A stretch of DNA of 64,000 bases from Microcebus murinus (Eukaryota; Chordata; Mammalia; Primates; Cheirogaleidae), in the NCBI RefSeq assembly GCF_040939455.1, contig NC_134106.1, positions 40,384,001 through 40,448,000 of the forward strand, read 5' to 3'. Made by a program: the position numbers and the translations under genes. Each line of letters opens with the position of its first letter. Within the stretch, counting starts at the first letter, position 1. Below are positions 36,547 through 47,101 of this stretch, one piece after another. The notes under the pieces are model-generated. The model searched no databases and had not been told where the DNA came from. It saw only the letters and a list, made by a program, of their open reading frames with translations.

Positions 36547-36717
36547 GGCTTCCTGGTCACGCCGATACTACAGGACTGATAAACAGGGTGAACCGCGCAG
36601 GTGTAGGGGCTTTTCCTGTCTCATCAAGTATGCATATGAAGGATCTTAGCTTGGCCTATCAGTAATAACCCTCGCGCGCTTTTAACCTATCCCCATCACT
36701 TCCCTCCTTCCTTAGAG

Positions 36718-36724
36718 TATATAA
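36718..36724 (+). promoter_or_regulatory. LTR TATA box
   Basis: TATATAA about 64 bp upstream of the ATTAAA signal of the same LTR. Short U3-R spacing is normal for IAP-like LTRs. Confidence 0.7.
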
Positions 36725-36781
36725 GTGTGTGAGAGCTTGTGCTCAGGGTCTTCCGCGTCATGTAAGTCTAAAGGGAACCCC

Positions 36782-36787
36782 ATTAAA
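36782..36787 (+). terminator. LTR polyadenylation signal (ATTAAA)
   Basis: ATTAAA variant hexamer placed downstream of the TATA box and upstream of the U5-like CpG-rich end, as expected for an LTR polyadenylation site. Confidence 0.6.
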
Positions 36788-36845
36788 GCACGGTCAGAAG
36801 AACTCCAGTTGCCGCGTCTTCCTTGCTGGCGAGGCGGGCGCGACA

Positions 36846-36851
36846 AGTTCC
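36846..36851. repeat. Target-site duplication, right (6 bp)
   Basis: Exact copy of 'agttcc' directly after the CA end of the LTR. Confidence 0.9.
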
Positions 36852-36904
36852 TATATTCAATTTGTTGCCAAGTCCAATTACAAGCCCTTTTTATGGTAAT
36901 TGTA

Positions 36905-37165
36905 TTCCTCTTGTTATTACTAACATTTATAGAGCCCTCGATGTACTGAGCATTTATGAACAAAACAAATATCTTCATTGTTGGAGACCTTACATTCTAT
37001 TGGGAGAGACAGACTATAAATAAGAATAAAAAGGAAAATATATAGCATATTAGAGGGTAATTAGGACTAAAAGGAAAAAAAATAAAGATTGGTAGGGGCA
37101 ATTAAAATTTATAGAGAATGGCCGGGAAAGAGCTCACAGGAAGGACTTTTTAGCAAACAACACAG
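36905..37165 (-). repeat. L2 LINE 3' region, antisense
   Basis: 'aacatttatagagccctcga', 'tgtactgagcatttatgaac', 'ttacattctattgggagaga' and 'cagactataaataagaataa' give the antisense L2 tail and 3' UTR. About 260 bp. It lies just downstream of the solo LTR. Confidence 0.7.
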
Positions 37166-37532
37166 ACCAAATGAAGAAATGGAAATACAAAGTCATGAAA
37201 TAATTTTTCTGAGGTCTGACACCTTGTTAGTACAAAAGGTAGAACACAGGAACTCTGACTCTACTATGCTATCAATAAAAACTTTAGCAGGATATTACCT
37301 AATAATTATTAGTAATTATTTACGGATGGTGAGACACTTTAATGTTTGGAAAACCACCATGTTTGCTGATGCATGGTGTCTTTTTAGCAATCATTTTTGT
37401 GAGCATCATATTGGTGAAGAAATAGAAGAGTTGGTTTATTAGAAATCTTAGAAAATTTTTGAATGAATTTTAAAACACACTAGATCCGACTCACTTCTTT
37501 GGCTTTGGCTATAGTTGCTGTGCTTCAGCTCA
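37166..37532. other. Unique non-coding DNA
   Basis: Nothing recognised. It holds part of a 117-codon frame (37089-37442 +) that begins inside the L2 remains and has no motif, so it is not taken as a gene. Confidence 0.45.
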
Positions 37533-38089
37533 ACCTGATTGAGTTTGGTTAGAATCCAGCTATTAATCAGAAGTTCGGAAGGTGGTTTCCTGGATAAATT
37601 CTGAGAGCATAGAGAGATTGGTGTGGTGACTATCTCAGAGAGAAAGAGGGAGGATTAAAGCCAAACCTGATCCCATGCCTGTGACAATGGAAAGAAGAAA
37701 ACATGTGTGAGGAAATCAACATTCTGATTCTTATGATAGTAACTTTTATCTCCTAGGTATGGAGTCTCCAGAGTGGCTTCTCCTCTGGGCTGGCTGTACA
37801 ATCACAACACTATTATTCAAGCTACTGGATGTCTCCTTTTTATGTTCTCTACTCTTCATGCCCCATGTTCAATTAATGGCCAAATATAATAGATGTTCAC
37901 CTTCAAAATTTCTTCACACATGTTTTCTTCTTTCCATGGTCCCAGCCATAGGATCAGTTTTGGCTTTAATCCTCTCTTTCTCTCTGAGGTAGACACCACA
38001 CCAATCTCTCTATGCTCTCAGAATTTATCCAGGAAATGACCTTCTGAGCTTCTGATTAATAGCTGGATTCTAACCAAACCCAATCAGGT
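37533..38089. repeat. Long inverted repeat, ~183-bp arms
   Basis: The left arm (37533-37716) is the near-perfect reverse complement of the right arm (37908-38089), with 191 bp between. Aligning by eye gives 13 substitutions and one 2-bp indel, about 92-93% identity. The arms begin 'acctgattgagtttggttag' and include 'gcatagagagattggtgtgg' and 'aggattaaagccaaacctga'. Sequence outside the arms does not match. The centre shows only faint symmetry. A transcript through it would fold into a long double-stranded stem. I do not recognise the unit as a named transposon; an inverted duplication of a local segment or a palindromic MITE are both possible. Confidence 0.9.
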
Positions 38090-38204
38090 CATTCTCCTGA
38101 TTTTATTCATACAGTATCACCCCAGTTTCTGTTCATTATCCTGGCATTTGTGGATAGAAGTGGCCAATATTTACTTTTTATTCCCCATTGTATATATTTT
38201 ATAA

Positions 38205-38585
38205 CCCAGCCATGAAAGAGGTGGTAATGCTCACCAAATAGTCTACTTTCCCCACCTTACCCAGCTCCTTGCTGTTGGGCAGGACATATAGCTAGTTCTG
38301 GTTAATTGGCTGTTAGCAGAAAAGACATATGTTACTTCTATGCCAGAATATAGAATAGATGTGAGTTCTCCATGTTTCTTTACTCTCTTCCTGAAGCAAC
38401 AAGGAAAGTCTCACATTTCAGATAATGTAGCTACAAAAGCAGTAAAATCTGAGATCTCATTGGTCTGTAATAGATTTGCAATGTGAGCAAGAAGTTCACC
38501 TTAAATGTGTTGGTGTGTTGAACCACTGAGATTCTGAAGTTAATTTGTTGTTGCCACACATAACCTAGCCTCTCTAAACTAACAC
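38205..38585 (+). mobile_element. MaLR/ERVL-like LTR fragment
   Basis: 'tagctagttctggttaattg', 'gctgttagcagaaaagacat', 'agtgagcaagaagttcacct'-like wording near 38483, 'gaaccactgagattctgaag' and 'cataacctagcct' match the 3' part of sense MLT1-group or related LTRs. About 380 bp. Confidence 0.5.
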
Positions 38586-39334
38586 ATCAACCAAATAGGA
38601 CGAATTCACCAATTTCTGTACCACATTGTGCTTTCTCATATTCTTATCTTTGTCCTTGTGTATCTCTCCATAAGAACATCCTTCTCTGAATGATCAATTC
38701 CTCCATCCCTCATCATGTCACTGCACTTACTGACATTTTCCTCATCCTTCCAGAACCATCTCTAATGTTAACACTGTCTAGGCGCTGCTCCTTATTTGCC
38801 CAATCAGATATAATTTCTCTTTCTTTTAAAGATAAAGCAGCTTGGTAGTTGCTCTCTTTATTGTTCTTGACAAATTGTCTCATCTCATGGTTATTGGTAT
38901 ATATATATTTTTCCTTTCCAGTAGACATCAGGCCCTTCAGAGGGTCTGAATTAAATTTATATGTCTAACCTGCATAAGCCTTTGTATTGAATAGTTTTCT
39001 GAAAAATATTTGTGAAGTTGAAGACACAGAGTATGCAATGCAATTTTCAAAATGTCTACCATAATAGCTAAGAGAAAACATGTTTTAAGTATTTGGGGAA
39101 TTAACATTTATTTATATGATAATTTTTTACACAGATTCTGTTAGTTTACTGTTTCTTTTCTACTTCTATCACAAAATGGTGGGCTTTTTTTCACTGTTGT
39201 TTTCTCAGGACCTAGCACATTTCTTGGCACAAAATTAAGTGCTAGATAACATGTCAGCGAATAGGAAAGATTCAGAACGTAAAACACTACTGTATTAAAA
39301 ATTGAGTTGGCTAATATTTAATTGCATACATTTA
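38586..39334. other. Unique non-coding DNA
   Basis: No repeat or gene recognised; AT-rich towards 39.1 kb. Confidence 0.4.
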
Positions 39335-39505
39335 GAGTGGTCCCCAACCTTTTTGGCACCAGGGACCTTTTCATGGAAGACAATTTTGGATGGTTTCAGG
39401 ATGATTCAAGTGCATTACACTTATTGTGCACTTTATTTCTATTATTATTACATTATCATATATAATGAAATAATTATATAACTCTCCATAAGTTGGAGAC
39501 CCCTG
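39335..39505. mobile_element. Short MER1-like (hAT-Charlie) element
   Basis: Ends 'gtggtccccaacctttttgg' and 'agttggagacccctgg' are inverted copies of each other. The interior 'gcattacacttattgtgcac', 'tttatttctattattattac' and 'tataatgaaataattatata' is shared with the element at 47110. About 170 bp, an internally deleted nonautonomous hAT. An 8-bp target duplication is not clear here. Confidence 0.8.
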
Positions 39506-39654
39506 GCTTACAAGACCTCTAGAGTTGGAAAGAGCCCTCAACATAAAAAAATTAGAGAGTTTTAGAGGTAATAGTGGCTTCAGAATAAGATAAATGAAAA
39601 CTAAATCTTGAAGTTGTTACATTTTGTAAAGGATTCTTATATATATATATTCTC

Positions 39655-39815
39655 TCAGTTGATTGTTATAATCATTCTCCTCATTGGACAGGTATTATCT
39701 ACACATTAGAGATGAAGAAACTAAATCCCAGAAAGCTTAAGTGATTTGTGCAAGGTCAAACAGCCAGTTAAAAAGTGAGTTCTCGGGTCTCCTAATTCCT
39801 GGTCCACTGCTCTTT
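39655..39815 (-). repeat. MIR SINE fragment, antisense
   Basis: 'tacacattagagatgaagaa', 'actaaatcccagaaagctta', 'agtgatttgtgcaaggtcaa' and 'acagccagttaaaaagtgag' follow the antisense MIR core. About 160 bp. Confidence 0.7.
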
Positions 39816-39942
39816 ATTCTATATGTTACTGCCTTTCCTTATCTAAATTCTGGACAGGGAACAACTTTAGTATCATTGTTATGTTTGCGTAATGTGTTAT
39901 CTTGGCAGCAGCAGCTAGGTAAGTACTGTAGCTGAAGAAGGA

Positions 39943-39970
39943 ATACACACGCGCGTGCGCACACACATAC
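39943..39970. repeat. Alternating purine-pyrimidine (Z-prone) tract
   Basis: Twenty-eight bases alternate purine and pyrimidine without error, with a GCGCGTGCGC centre (39951-39960) flanked by CA repeats. CG and CA alternation is the classic sequence able to form left-handed Z-DNA. CpGs here are notable in a CpG-poor region. Confidence 0.85.
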
Positions 39971-40019
39971 TCACACAAACATAATTATATAAACCTCCTC
40001 CAGTCTGGCCCAAAATAGA

Positions 40020-40400
40020 ATTAATCCTGTGTTCGTTGCTGGTGAATGCCGAATCCTTCCATATCGGTGTTTGTGTTTAAGAATAAGTCAGTGTACACAC
40101 TCTGTAATTGAATGTCAAGAAATATGAAAATATATTGTTTTATTGCTACTGTTCATTGATTTATCGAAGTGATTTATTGTCAATGGACATGCAGTACAAC
40201 AAATCACTTTGCTGACACCATCAGCTGCCTTAACTAGGTTGTCAGTTCACGACATTAAAGGTAATGGATGGTGATTATTTTACAGTAATGGGTTTAATCA
40301 GCACTTTGAATGACTTAGCAGTCATGTCAGGGTAGAGCCAACTCATCATTCATCAAGGCAGCATTTTGTTTACCAACATCATCTATAATTCATTTGATTG
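40020..40400. other. Candidate conserved non-coding element
   Basis: No repeat family visible. The sequence is rich in homeodomain, SOX and FOX-like words: 'gatttattgtcaatgg' (40172), TTTGTTTACC (40366) and an inverted pair TGATTGT-TG-ACAATCA (40395-40410) made of two facing SOX-type cores. That density resembles developmental enhancers. Inference only; conservation cannot be seen from one sequence. Confidence 0.4.
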
Positions 40401-40410
40401 TTGACAATCA

Positions 40411-41029
40411 TCAGCAAATACCTCTCAGGCAAAGTTTTATCAGAGATGGAAATCTGCACAGCTGCAGCGTGCTAAGTCACCCCAGGGTGCTGCCTGAGCA
40501 GACACAGGTGGGGAGGGATGCTCTTGCCCCGTCCCCCAGAGAGGTGGGTTTCCCAAACTGGGCTCCTAGTCTTCTAATCATCCCATGGACTGGATCTTTT
40601 CTGTTTCCATCTCCTCAACCCCCTGATTCCATAGGGTCTTTAGTAACCCATAAAAGCTTCAGGTGCAAAGTCTATGAAAGTGTGAAAATGAGAGGCACAT
40701 GATCTTATTGCTTAAATCAGCTTAACACAGCTAAACACACAGTTCTGGCTCTGCTACTCATCACAGGGGGAACCTGAGCTGATCCACTTATGAAATGCAG
40801 ACATATTTGGGCAGGTTGGGTGACCCAGTGGGACAGACATGGCAGGAGTCTATTTTCACAAGAGATTGTAGAGCTTCCTACAGGAAAGCTCAACATAATA
40901 TGAGGATTTTTTTTTTTTTTTGCCCTGTGAATATCTGACATTTCTCCCCAGAAAGAAAACTTTGCACACAGGCAACATTTTACATAGAATGAGTTTGCAA
41001 ACTCTCTGAAGTCTAGCCATAGGCAATAA
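40411..41029. other. Unique non-coding DNA
   Basis: Contains a poly(T) run near 40910-40921 and two opposite-strand frames of 102-116 codons without motifs. No repeat recognised. Confidence 0.4.
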
Positions 41030-41275
41030 GATAAAGTTATTAGGATCTTGGATTCTGGAGGCAGCACACTTGGATGGAATATCTGCTGTGCCCATTACCA
41101 CTTGCCTTGGGCAAGTGACTAAACACCTGTCAGTTTCATCCATAAATGAAGATAATAATATTAACTTTGTCATGGGGTACTTGTAAATATTAAATGAATT
41201 AATGTAGGTAAAGTGCTTAGCAGTGATCCTGCATGGAGTAAGTGCTCCAAAAGTGTTGGTTTTTATTATTGTTGT
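41030..41275 (+). repeat. MIR SINE, near full length
   Basis: Sense MIR: 'ggatcttggattctggaggc', 'ccttgggcaagtgactaaac', 'acctgtcagtttcatccata', 'gataataatattaactttgt', 'aaatattaaatgaattaatg' and 'gtaaagtgcttagcagtgat'. About 245 bp, one of the better preserved copies here. Confidence 0.8.
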
Positions 41276-42150
41276 GGTTTTTCACTTGTGAATTTAGTTT
41301 CAGAGCAGAGTACCTGTCCTAACAGAAGAGAATCAGAAAGCCTAAAGCCTTAGTTGTATGAATTCATTATTGTGCTTTAGATAGAACACCAGCAAGAGTC
41401 TTGGAGACAAAAACAGGAGATAAGAAACTGAAAGAAAGCTATTTTGCTAAAACCTAGTAGCAGGCTGCAATCTAAGTTGCACTACCTTGGTTTCCTGTGT
41501 AACAGAAGAAAGTACTGCATAGCACATACCTTTGGTACCTTAAATGTCCCAGGGCATTGGAGAGAGTACAGTGCCCAGTGGGAAATGACAACCCCAACAG
41601 GAGGGGTAGCAGGACTCAACACAAGCAGCGTGCTTAGCAGAAGCTGCTGTGGGAGCCAAAAGCTGCCAGAGGACCTGGAGGTACCATGGGCCCAGCAATA
41701 CCCAGAATATGAGCCAGAAATCCAAAGAGCTGATCAAGAGAGGGAGAAGAGGAACAGAGAAGTCATGCAATGACTGATAGGATAGTTTGATGTTGAGCAT
41801 AAGTGTGATATCTTCTAAAGAGTCCCAGAAATTATTTAATTTGGGGGCAAGCATATGTCACAGGAGGACCCAAACTAGCAGGGTGGAGATGAATTTCAGA
41901 GAAGCACTTGTCCACAATCATTAGCAACATGTCATTGGCAGAGCCATTTCTCCTCTCATGACCTCTCTCCTCCATAAACTGTATTAGTCAGGATGTGTAG
42001 ACACCAGCGGGTGTGCAAGGGATAGGTAAAGATACATCAGAATCATCCTATAGCTCTTTTCAAAAACACAGAGTTGTGTCCTCAACAAATCTTATCAGAA
42101 TCTCTAGTTGGGGGTTGGTAGATGTTGGATGGGATGGAGGTGGGGAGGTG
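41276..42150. other. Unique non-coding DNA
   Basis: No repeat family recognised except a short 'gtattagtcaggatg' phrase near 41981, seen at the edge of various LTRs. Not enough to call. Confidence 0.4.
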
Positions 42151-42168
42151 GTGTGTGTGTGTGTGTGT
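42151..42168. repeat. (GT)9 microsatellite
   Basis: Nine uninterrupted GT units after a G-rich stretch. Confidence 0.97.
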
Positions 42169-42474
42169 ATTAGAGGTGATGTCATGTACATTTAAACTCT
42201 TGATGTTATTCTCATTGTTATTTTGATTTGTTATAACCATAGATTAAACCATCTCTGATTTACTTTCAGTCCTTCCATTCTATAAAATTTTGCTATATGA
42301 ATTAAATTCTTATATTTAGTTTCCTTTTATAGATCTATTTTTATTTCTTTGACTGGTCCAAGCATGCCTGGTCATGGAGGGAATAAGCCACTCTACGGTA
42401 TTATAGGAGAGACACTAGATAAGGAGTCCACTCTCAAGTAGTTTAAAAAATGAATATAAATATTATAAGAGTAA

Positions 42475-42690
42475 CATTTATTGAGTGCTCACAATGTGAG
42501 AGACATTGTTTAAAGTGCTTTTCATATATGAATTCGTTTAATCTTCACAACACACTTATGAGGTAGGTTTGGTTATCATTCCTGCTTTGTAGGCTAAAAA
42601 AAAAAAGAAAACCTTAAACATAAAGTAAAACAACTTGTCCAATATCACCTAGCTAGAGTGTGGTAAAACCAGGCTTTGAACCAGAGACTA
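42475..42690 (-). repeat. MIR SINE, antisense
   Basis: 'aacatttattgagtgctcac', 'gtgcttttcatatatgaatt', 'ttaatcttcacaacacactt', 'atgaggtaggtttggttatc', 'caacttgtccaatatcacct' and 'ccaggctttgaaccagag' give an antisense MIR. An A-run of 12 splits its centre. Confidence 0.75.
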
Positions 42691-43499
42691 GGCTGGGAAT
42701 GGGAATCATTTGATTCTAGGGACTGGGCTATTGACCCCTGCTCTATACTGCATGGGTACAATTAATGCATGGAGTAAACAGCTAGGGGACAAATGACTCT
42801 CAGACTAGATGTACTCCTCCCAGATCACAATCAGCAGGGAGGTGGGATAAGAAGCCTTTTCTGAGCCTCATTCAGATGGGTGACAAAAAGACTCCCATTG
42901 CTTCTTAATTGGAAGCGACTATTCAGATGTGCAAGCAACTTCTTTTCTCAGTATGTTGTCCAGTGTGTGCACAAATAATACTCAGTTTGGTGCTGAGGAA
43001 AAATGGAAAGTGTGGAGATAGGCTGGGCTGGAAATCACGAAGGGTATTCCAGACGTTGGAGCTTGCAACTTTGCCTACTTCACAACTTTATCCGGGCAGG
43101 CTCCACTCTTGAATCTGGCAAACTCCTTTTGGCCTGGATAAAGAGTCTTTTCTCCATACAAATCCCAGGGAGAAAGGATCATGTTAGTGAAAGAACTGTT
43201 CAGAATAATCACCATGACACTGATGTCACCATCATGTTCCTGTGGTAGGATCAGGAGAAAAACACTGAACCCTGAAGGAGTGGCAGAGACTTTAACAAAA
43301 GGAAAAAAAGAGAAAAGGCTCCTAAATCCTATTTTAGATGCTGGTGGAAGAAAGTGATGATGCAGCTTGTTTAATAGCATGCAATTTATTAGATAAATAT
43401 TTCTTTCTACCTATTTTATCATCTGCAGAATGCTAGGAAATATTCAGATTTAAACAACTAGTATAAAAAAGAGAAGACCATAAAGGAAACTTTTATTGC
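42691..43499. other. Unique non-coding DNA
   Basis: No repeat or gene recognised. Opposing frames of 81-101 codons look random. Confidence 0.4.
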
Positions 43500-44100
43500 T
43501 TTTGAAACAGCCCCATTTCCTTATATCTCCATAATGCAACAAGAGCCGTCTGCCTCCGCTCTGGCTCCAGGAAATATTAATGCAAAAGGCTTCTCCCTGC
43601 CAAACCATCTTCTCTCATCTCCGGATGACAGGACACTCAGGAAGGAGGCAGAGGGGAAGGAGGGGGGGGGTCTTCAAAATGAGTCTGTTCAATTTGTGAC
43701 ATGTAAAAGCTACCACTGCAGAGATGTTTCTTCATTTACTAAAATGCCTTTTTGCCACATGCTTTTCACAATCTTCAAAACGAGGGCGCACTGGCTCAAA
43801 CAGCAGCACGTTTCACTTGGAAGGAGCTTCCCTTACCAAAACAGTTGTGTTACAGCTTGGGAGAAATGATGAGTGCCTGTAATCAGCAAATTCATTGCCC
43901 TTTCTTTCTTGCTGCAAGGGAAAGGATGGAAGCTGGGACTGCTCTTTATCTCTGAAAATTCAAATTCTCAATTAATTAAAATTGGAAAAATTGAATAATC
44001 AAAATTTTCTGCTCAAGTGCGGCACACAAAGCTCAGAGGTACCGAGAGATTTCAAATATTCTAGTAACCACTGTGTTCATTTAGGGGCTGCACATACCTA
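43500..44100. other. Candidate conserved non-coding element
   Basis: Repeat-free and less AT-rich than its surroundings. It includes 'aatattaatgcaaaaggc', an E-box-like CAGCAGCACG, 'gtaatcagcaaattcattg' and a homeodomain-rich 'ctcaattaattaaaattgg' (43969). A 9-base G run sits at 43662-43670. It may be a regulatory element; unproven. Confidence 0.3.
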
Positions 44101-44589
44101 AGATGAGCCATTAAATGACAATACAGAACACAACATAATCAGGTGATCAAACTGTGCAGACAGGAGATATCAGTGTGGGCTGAAATAGTTAAGGCTTTGG
44201 AACCAAGTGGGCCTTGAGGAAATGATCAACCACAAAAGGCTTGAGGACAATCCAGAAGATAGAAACTATACTAGCAAAGCATTAGAGATTAGAGTGAAGA
44301 ATGAGGTGATGTTCATGAATATAACTTGATTTGGCTACAAGTGTGTATATTTAAATTACTCTCTGAAAGTATGCTAATATTGCTGTAAATTTTGATGAAT
44401 AACACATGACTTGTATCTAATTTTCAACCCCTCAATATTAAATGGATGGGTAAAATTTTGCAAAATTGTGAAATAATAGCATTGGCAGTATTATAAATTT
44501 CCTGAATAGAATTTGTGGCAGATTATATATACTATGGCTCCAGTGTGTAATGCTAGGTCATTCCCCTAGGTATAATGCTAATGCCCTGG

Positions 44590-44925
44590 TATGGTGCCTT
44601 CCCACATTGACTCTGGGATTAGCCATGTGACTTGCTTCAGCCAATGGGACATCAGGAGACATGATGCAAGCAGAAGACTTGATAAGCTCCTGGTCTAGCT
44701 TCCTTGAGCATAAAAGACCAGAGTTATAAAGAAGTCTAATCATCCCAGCTGTTTCAGACAAGCCAGGCCCTGAGTGACCCTCTAGCTGTGAGGCATAGCA
44801 CTAATACACGAATGATCCCAGGTGAAGCTTTGCAAAAGGACTCGTTAGCCAATAAAAAAATTATGAGATATAATAAATTGTTATTTTATGACACTAAATG
44901 TTAGTGTGTAAATGATGCAGTGTTT
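44590..44925 (+). mobile_element. MaLR/ERVL-like LTR, partial
   Basis: 'gccttcccacattgactctg', 'gattagccatgtgacttgct', 'tcagccaatgggacatcagg', 'tgatgcaagcagaagacttg' and a late 'gacactaaatgttagtg' match the order of old sense MLT1-group LTRs. Middle part diverged. Confidence 0.6.
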
Positions 44926-45149
44926 TAAACCTGATTTTTCATTTAATGTACTATGAATAATTTTTGTATGTTCTTAAACATAATTCAGGAACCTAATTTT
45001 TTAAATAATTTCATAATATTCTACTATGTGTACCATAAACTGTTTGACTAATGTCTCATCGTTTGACATGCATACAATTAATTTTTAATGTTCAATTGGT
45101 GACTCCCTAATGCCATTTCTACTATGTGTGGTTCAGGGAATGTAAACTT

Positions 45150-45300
45150 ATTTTAAAATAAGTTTATAGATCATTACATTCTAAGCTCTTTGAGAACAGT
45201 AGCCATGAATAAATAAGCTTTTTTCCCCTTAAGCTCTTGCACTGTGCATGGCAAATAGTGCTCAAAATACTTACTGAATGAAAAAAATGAATAAATATGC
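45150..45300 (+). repeat. L2 LINE 3' end
   Basis: 'cattacattctaagctcttt', 'gagaacagtagccatg', 'ttgcactgtgcatggcaaat' and 'agtgctcaaaatacttactg' then 'aatgaaaaaaatgaataaat' give the sense L2 tail. About 150 bp. Confidence 0.65.
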
Positions 45301-46289
45301 TTTAGAAACAAGTTAGAAAAATAACATTTAATAATAGCCTGCACATTTTAATACAGTATCATATTGAGTCAAAAAGTTATGGGGAAAGCTTGGTATTGGT
45401 AGAATTTCTTTCTCTACCTCATATTTTCATTCTGCCCAGAAACACTAAAAAATGAGTGTTTCTATTGAATTCAGTGTTGTTGAATTTACCAGAACCTTCT
45501 ATTCCCATGTCCCATTCTCTCAATGTCCTGCTTAAAGGACTAGCTAACCTGATGAATAAATTCGTACTAAATTGATGGTCTACTCTGTTTACTATATCAA
45601 AAAATGTATATATTGATGAAGAAATAGTTTGTGTTTTCCTCAAATCATACTATATTTACTCATATTCTGATATTTATGATAAGAAAATACTTTGAGGCAA
45701 TCTACTGTTTTAGGATTTTTGTTTCTTTTGTTCACTCTGCAAATAAGTATAATTCAGAGATGGCCATGTTGTGTTTTTCAATAAATTACCATCTACCATT
45801 AAAGTTAATCCAATATTCAATTTAGGTTTGAATTGAAATATCTTAAAAAGGTAAAAGAATCAAGATAACAATTCTTTTTCCATTAACCTTTAGGGCAACT
45901 TCTTTTGTATTTCTCTCTGTGTCTCTCTCTCTTTTAAATAAGGCAAAGTACATTGTAATCTTTACTTTAAATTACATTTTACAACATATTTAATCCCTAG
46001 GTTAAAGCATATTACTAATGTTTAATAGAGGAAAGGAACAACCTTAAGGGTGTCAGCTTCAGGCTGAAGCCACAGTTCTAAAGCTATTTGGATAACACTG
46101 TCTAGGAGTTATCAAAACTTCAAAAGACATTCTTGTAGTGTCACTCCTTGACAGAGAAAACTCTTCATTCACTGCTTGTTATGGTTAATCATTTTGAATA
46201 TCTGCTCATTTCACTTCGCTTTCCCCACAATGTCATTCACTTCTCTTTCAGGGGTGATCCCAAGAGTAGAAAGAAAGGGTCAAGAGGAA
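45301..46289. other. Unique AT-rich DNA
   Basis: Nothing recognised; a short 'ctctctgtgtctctctctct' patch near 45911. Confidence 0.4.
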
Positions 46290-46440
46290 AGAGGACCAAA
46301 ATTAATTAAGCACAGCTGGTAGGCCCCTGAAATAGACACTATTATCACATTTTACAGCTAGCAAAACTGAGACTCAGGTGATTATGGAGGAAATTGGCTG
46401 TAGAGCTGACACTCAGATCTCTCTGGATTTGAACAGAGGG
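46290..46440 (-). repeat. MIR SINE fragment, antisense
   Basis: 'tagacactattatcacattt', 'tacagctagcaaaactgaga', 'ctgtagagctgacactcaga' and 'ggatttgaacagaggg' follow antisense MIR. About 150 bp. Confidence 0.6.
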
Positions 46441-47101
46441 CTGAGATTCTAGTCATGGTTCTTACAATCTCTGTGAAGTCTTTAGCAAATACATGGAACT
46501 CAATTTCTTCATCAGCAATACAGGGATAAAACACCTTTCTTTCCTATTCATAAGGATAACATCATTTTGCCTATTTCATGGTAAGATGATATGATATGAT
46601 ATATATGATTGATATGATAATGGTTGAGAATGTGTTTTAAAAACTAAAACATCTTAGAGAGATATACTGCCTTAAGGCTCAGGTTCTGAATGAATTTAAA
46701 TAATATAATATAAACCCACATATGATCTATAAGCATCTTGGCTATTCCCATGAGTGAGAAAGAGTAGGGCTCTTCAGAGTGTCCCTTTGAACTGCACCTC
46801 TGCTCCTCCTTTTCATGGTGACTCATGGATTCTCTTTTCTTCCTGTCTCAAAGCAGTCTTTGGGATTTTTAAAAAAATTCTTGTAACAGGGCTGAGATCT
46901 ACTTTCCAAGAACAGTTTTTGAAGGGAGGAAAAGTGACACTCATATAGTGCCTTAGAAACACATATTTTAAGTCTGGTGAGAGAAGAGTTGAGATGAATG
47001 GGATGATTTCTAAACTTACGATGAGAAGTTTCTTCTAGTCGGTGATTGCAATTACTGATGTCTGCCTGTAGGTTTGGTGAGTTAACATCCTTTCTACTAT
47101 C
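46441..47101. other. Unique DNA with short ATATGAT repeat
   Basis: A run of 'gatatgatat' units lies at about 46587-46619. The rest shows no named repeat. Confidence 0.4.

Larger units (their letters stand above)
36509..36845 (+). mobile_element. Solo LTR, IAP-like class II ERV
   Basis: A 337-bp block with TG at its start (TGTGGGGCGCGG) and CA at its end (GGCGCGACA), flanked by exact 6-bp repeats. Orientation follows a TATATAA box at 36718-36724 and an ATTAAA polyadenylation signal at 36782-36787, giving the U3-R-U5 layout of an LTR. Near its start it has AAGATGGCGCC, as in mammalian IAP-type LTRs. I count about 20 CpGs in 337 bp against almost none in the flanks. No retroviral internal sequence remains, so it is a solo LTR left by recombination between the two ends of a provirus. 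The perfect duplication and kept CpGs point to a fairly young insertion. Class II/IAP-like assignment is inference from the duplication length and layout. Confidence 0.85.

Noticed and set aside
36477..36949. CpG-dense patch as a gene-promoter CpG island with short frames
   Set aside because: The patch coincides exactly with a TG...CA block flanked by 6-bp repeats and carrying LTR signals; the frames cross LTR boundaries and have no motifs.
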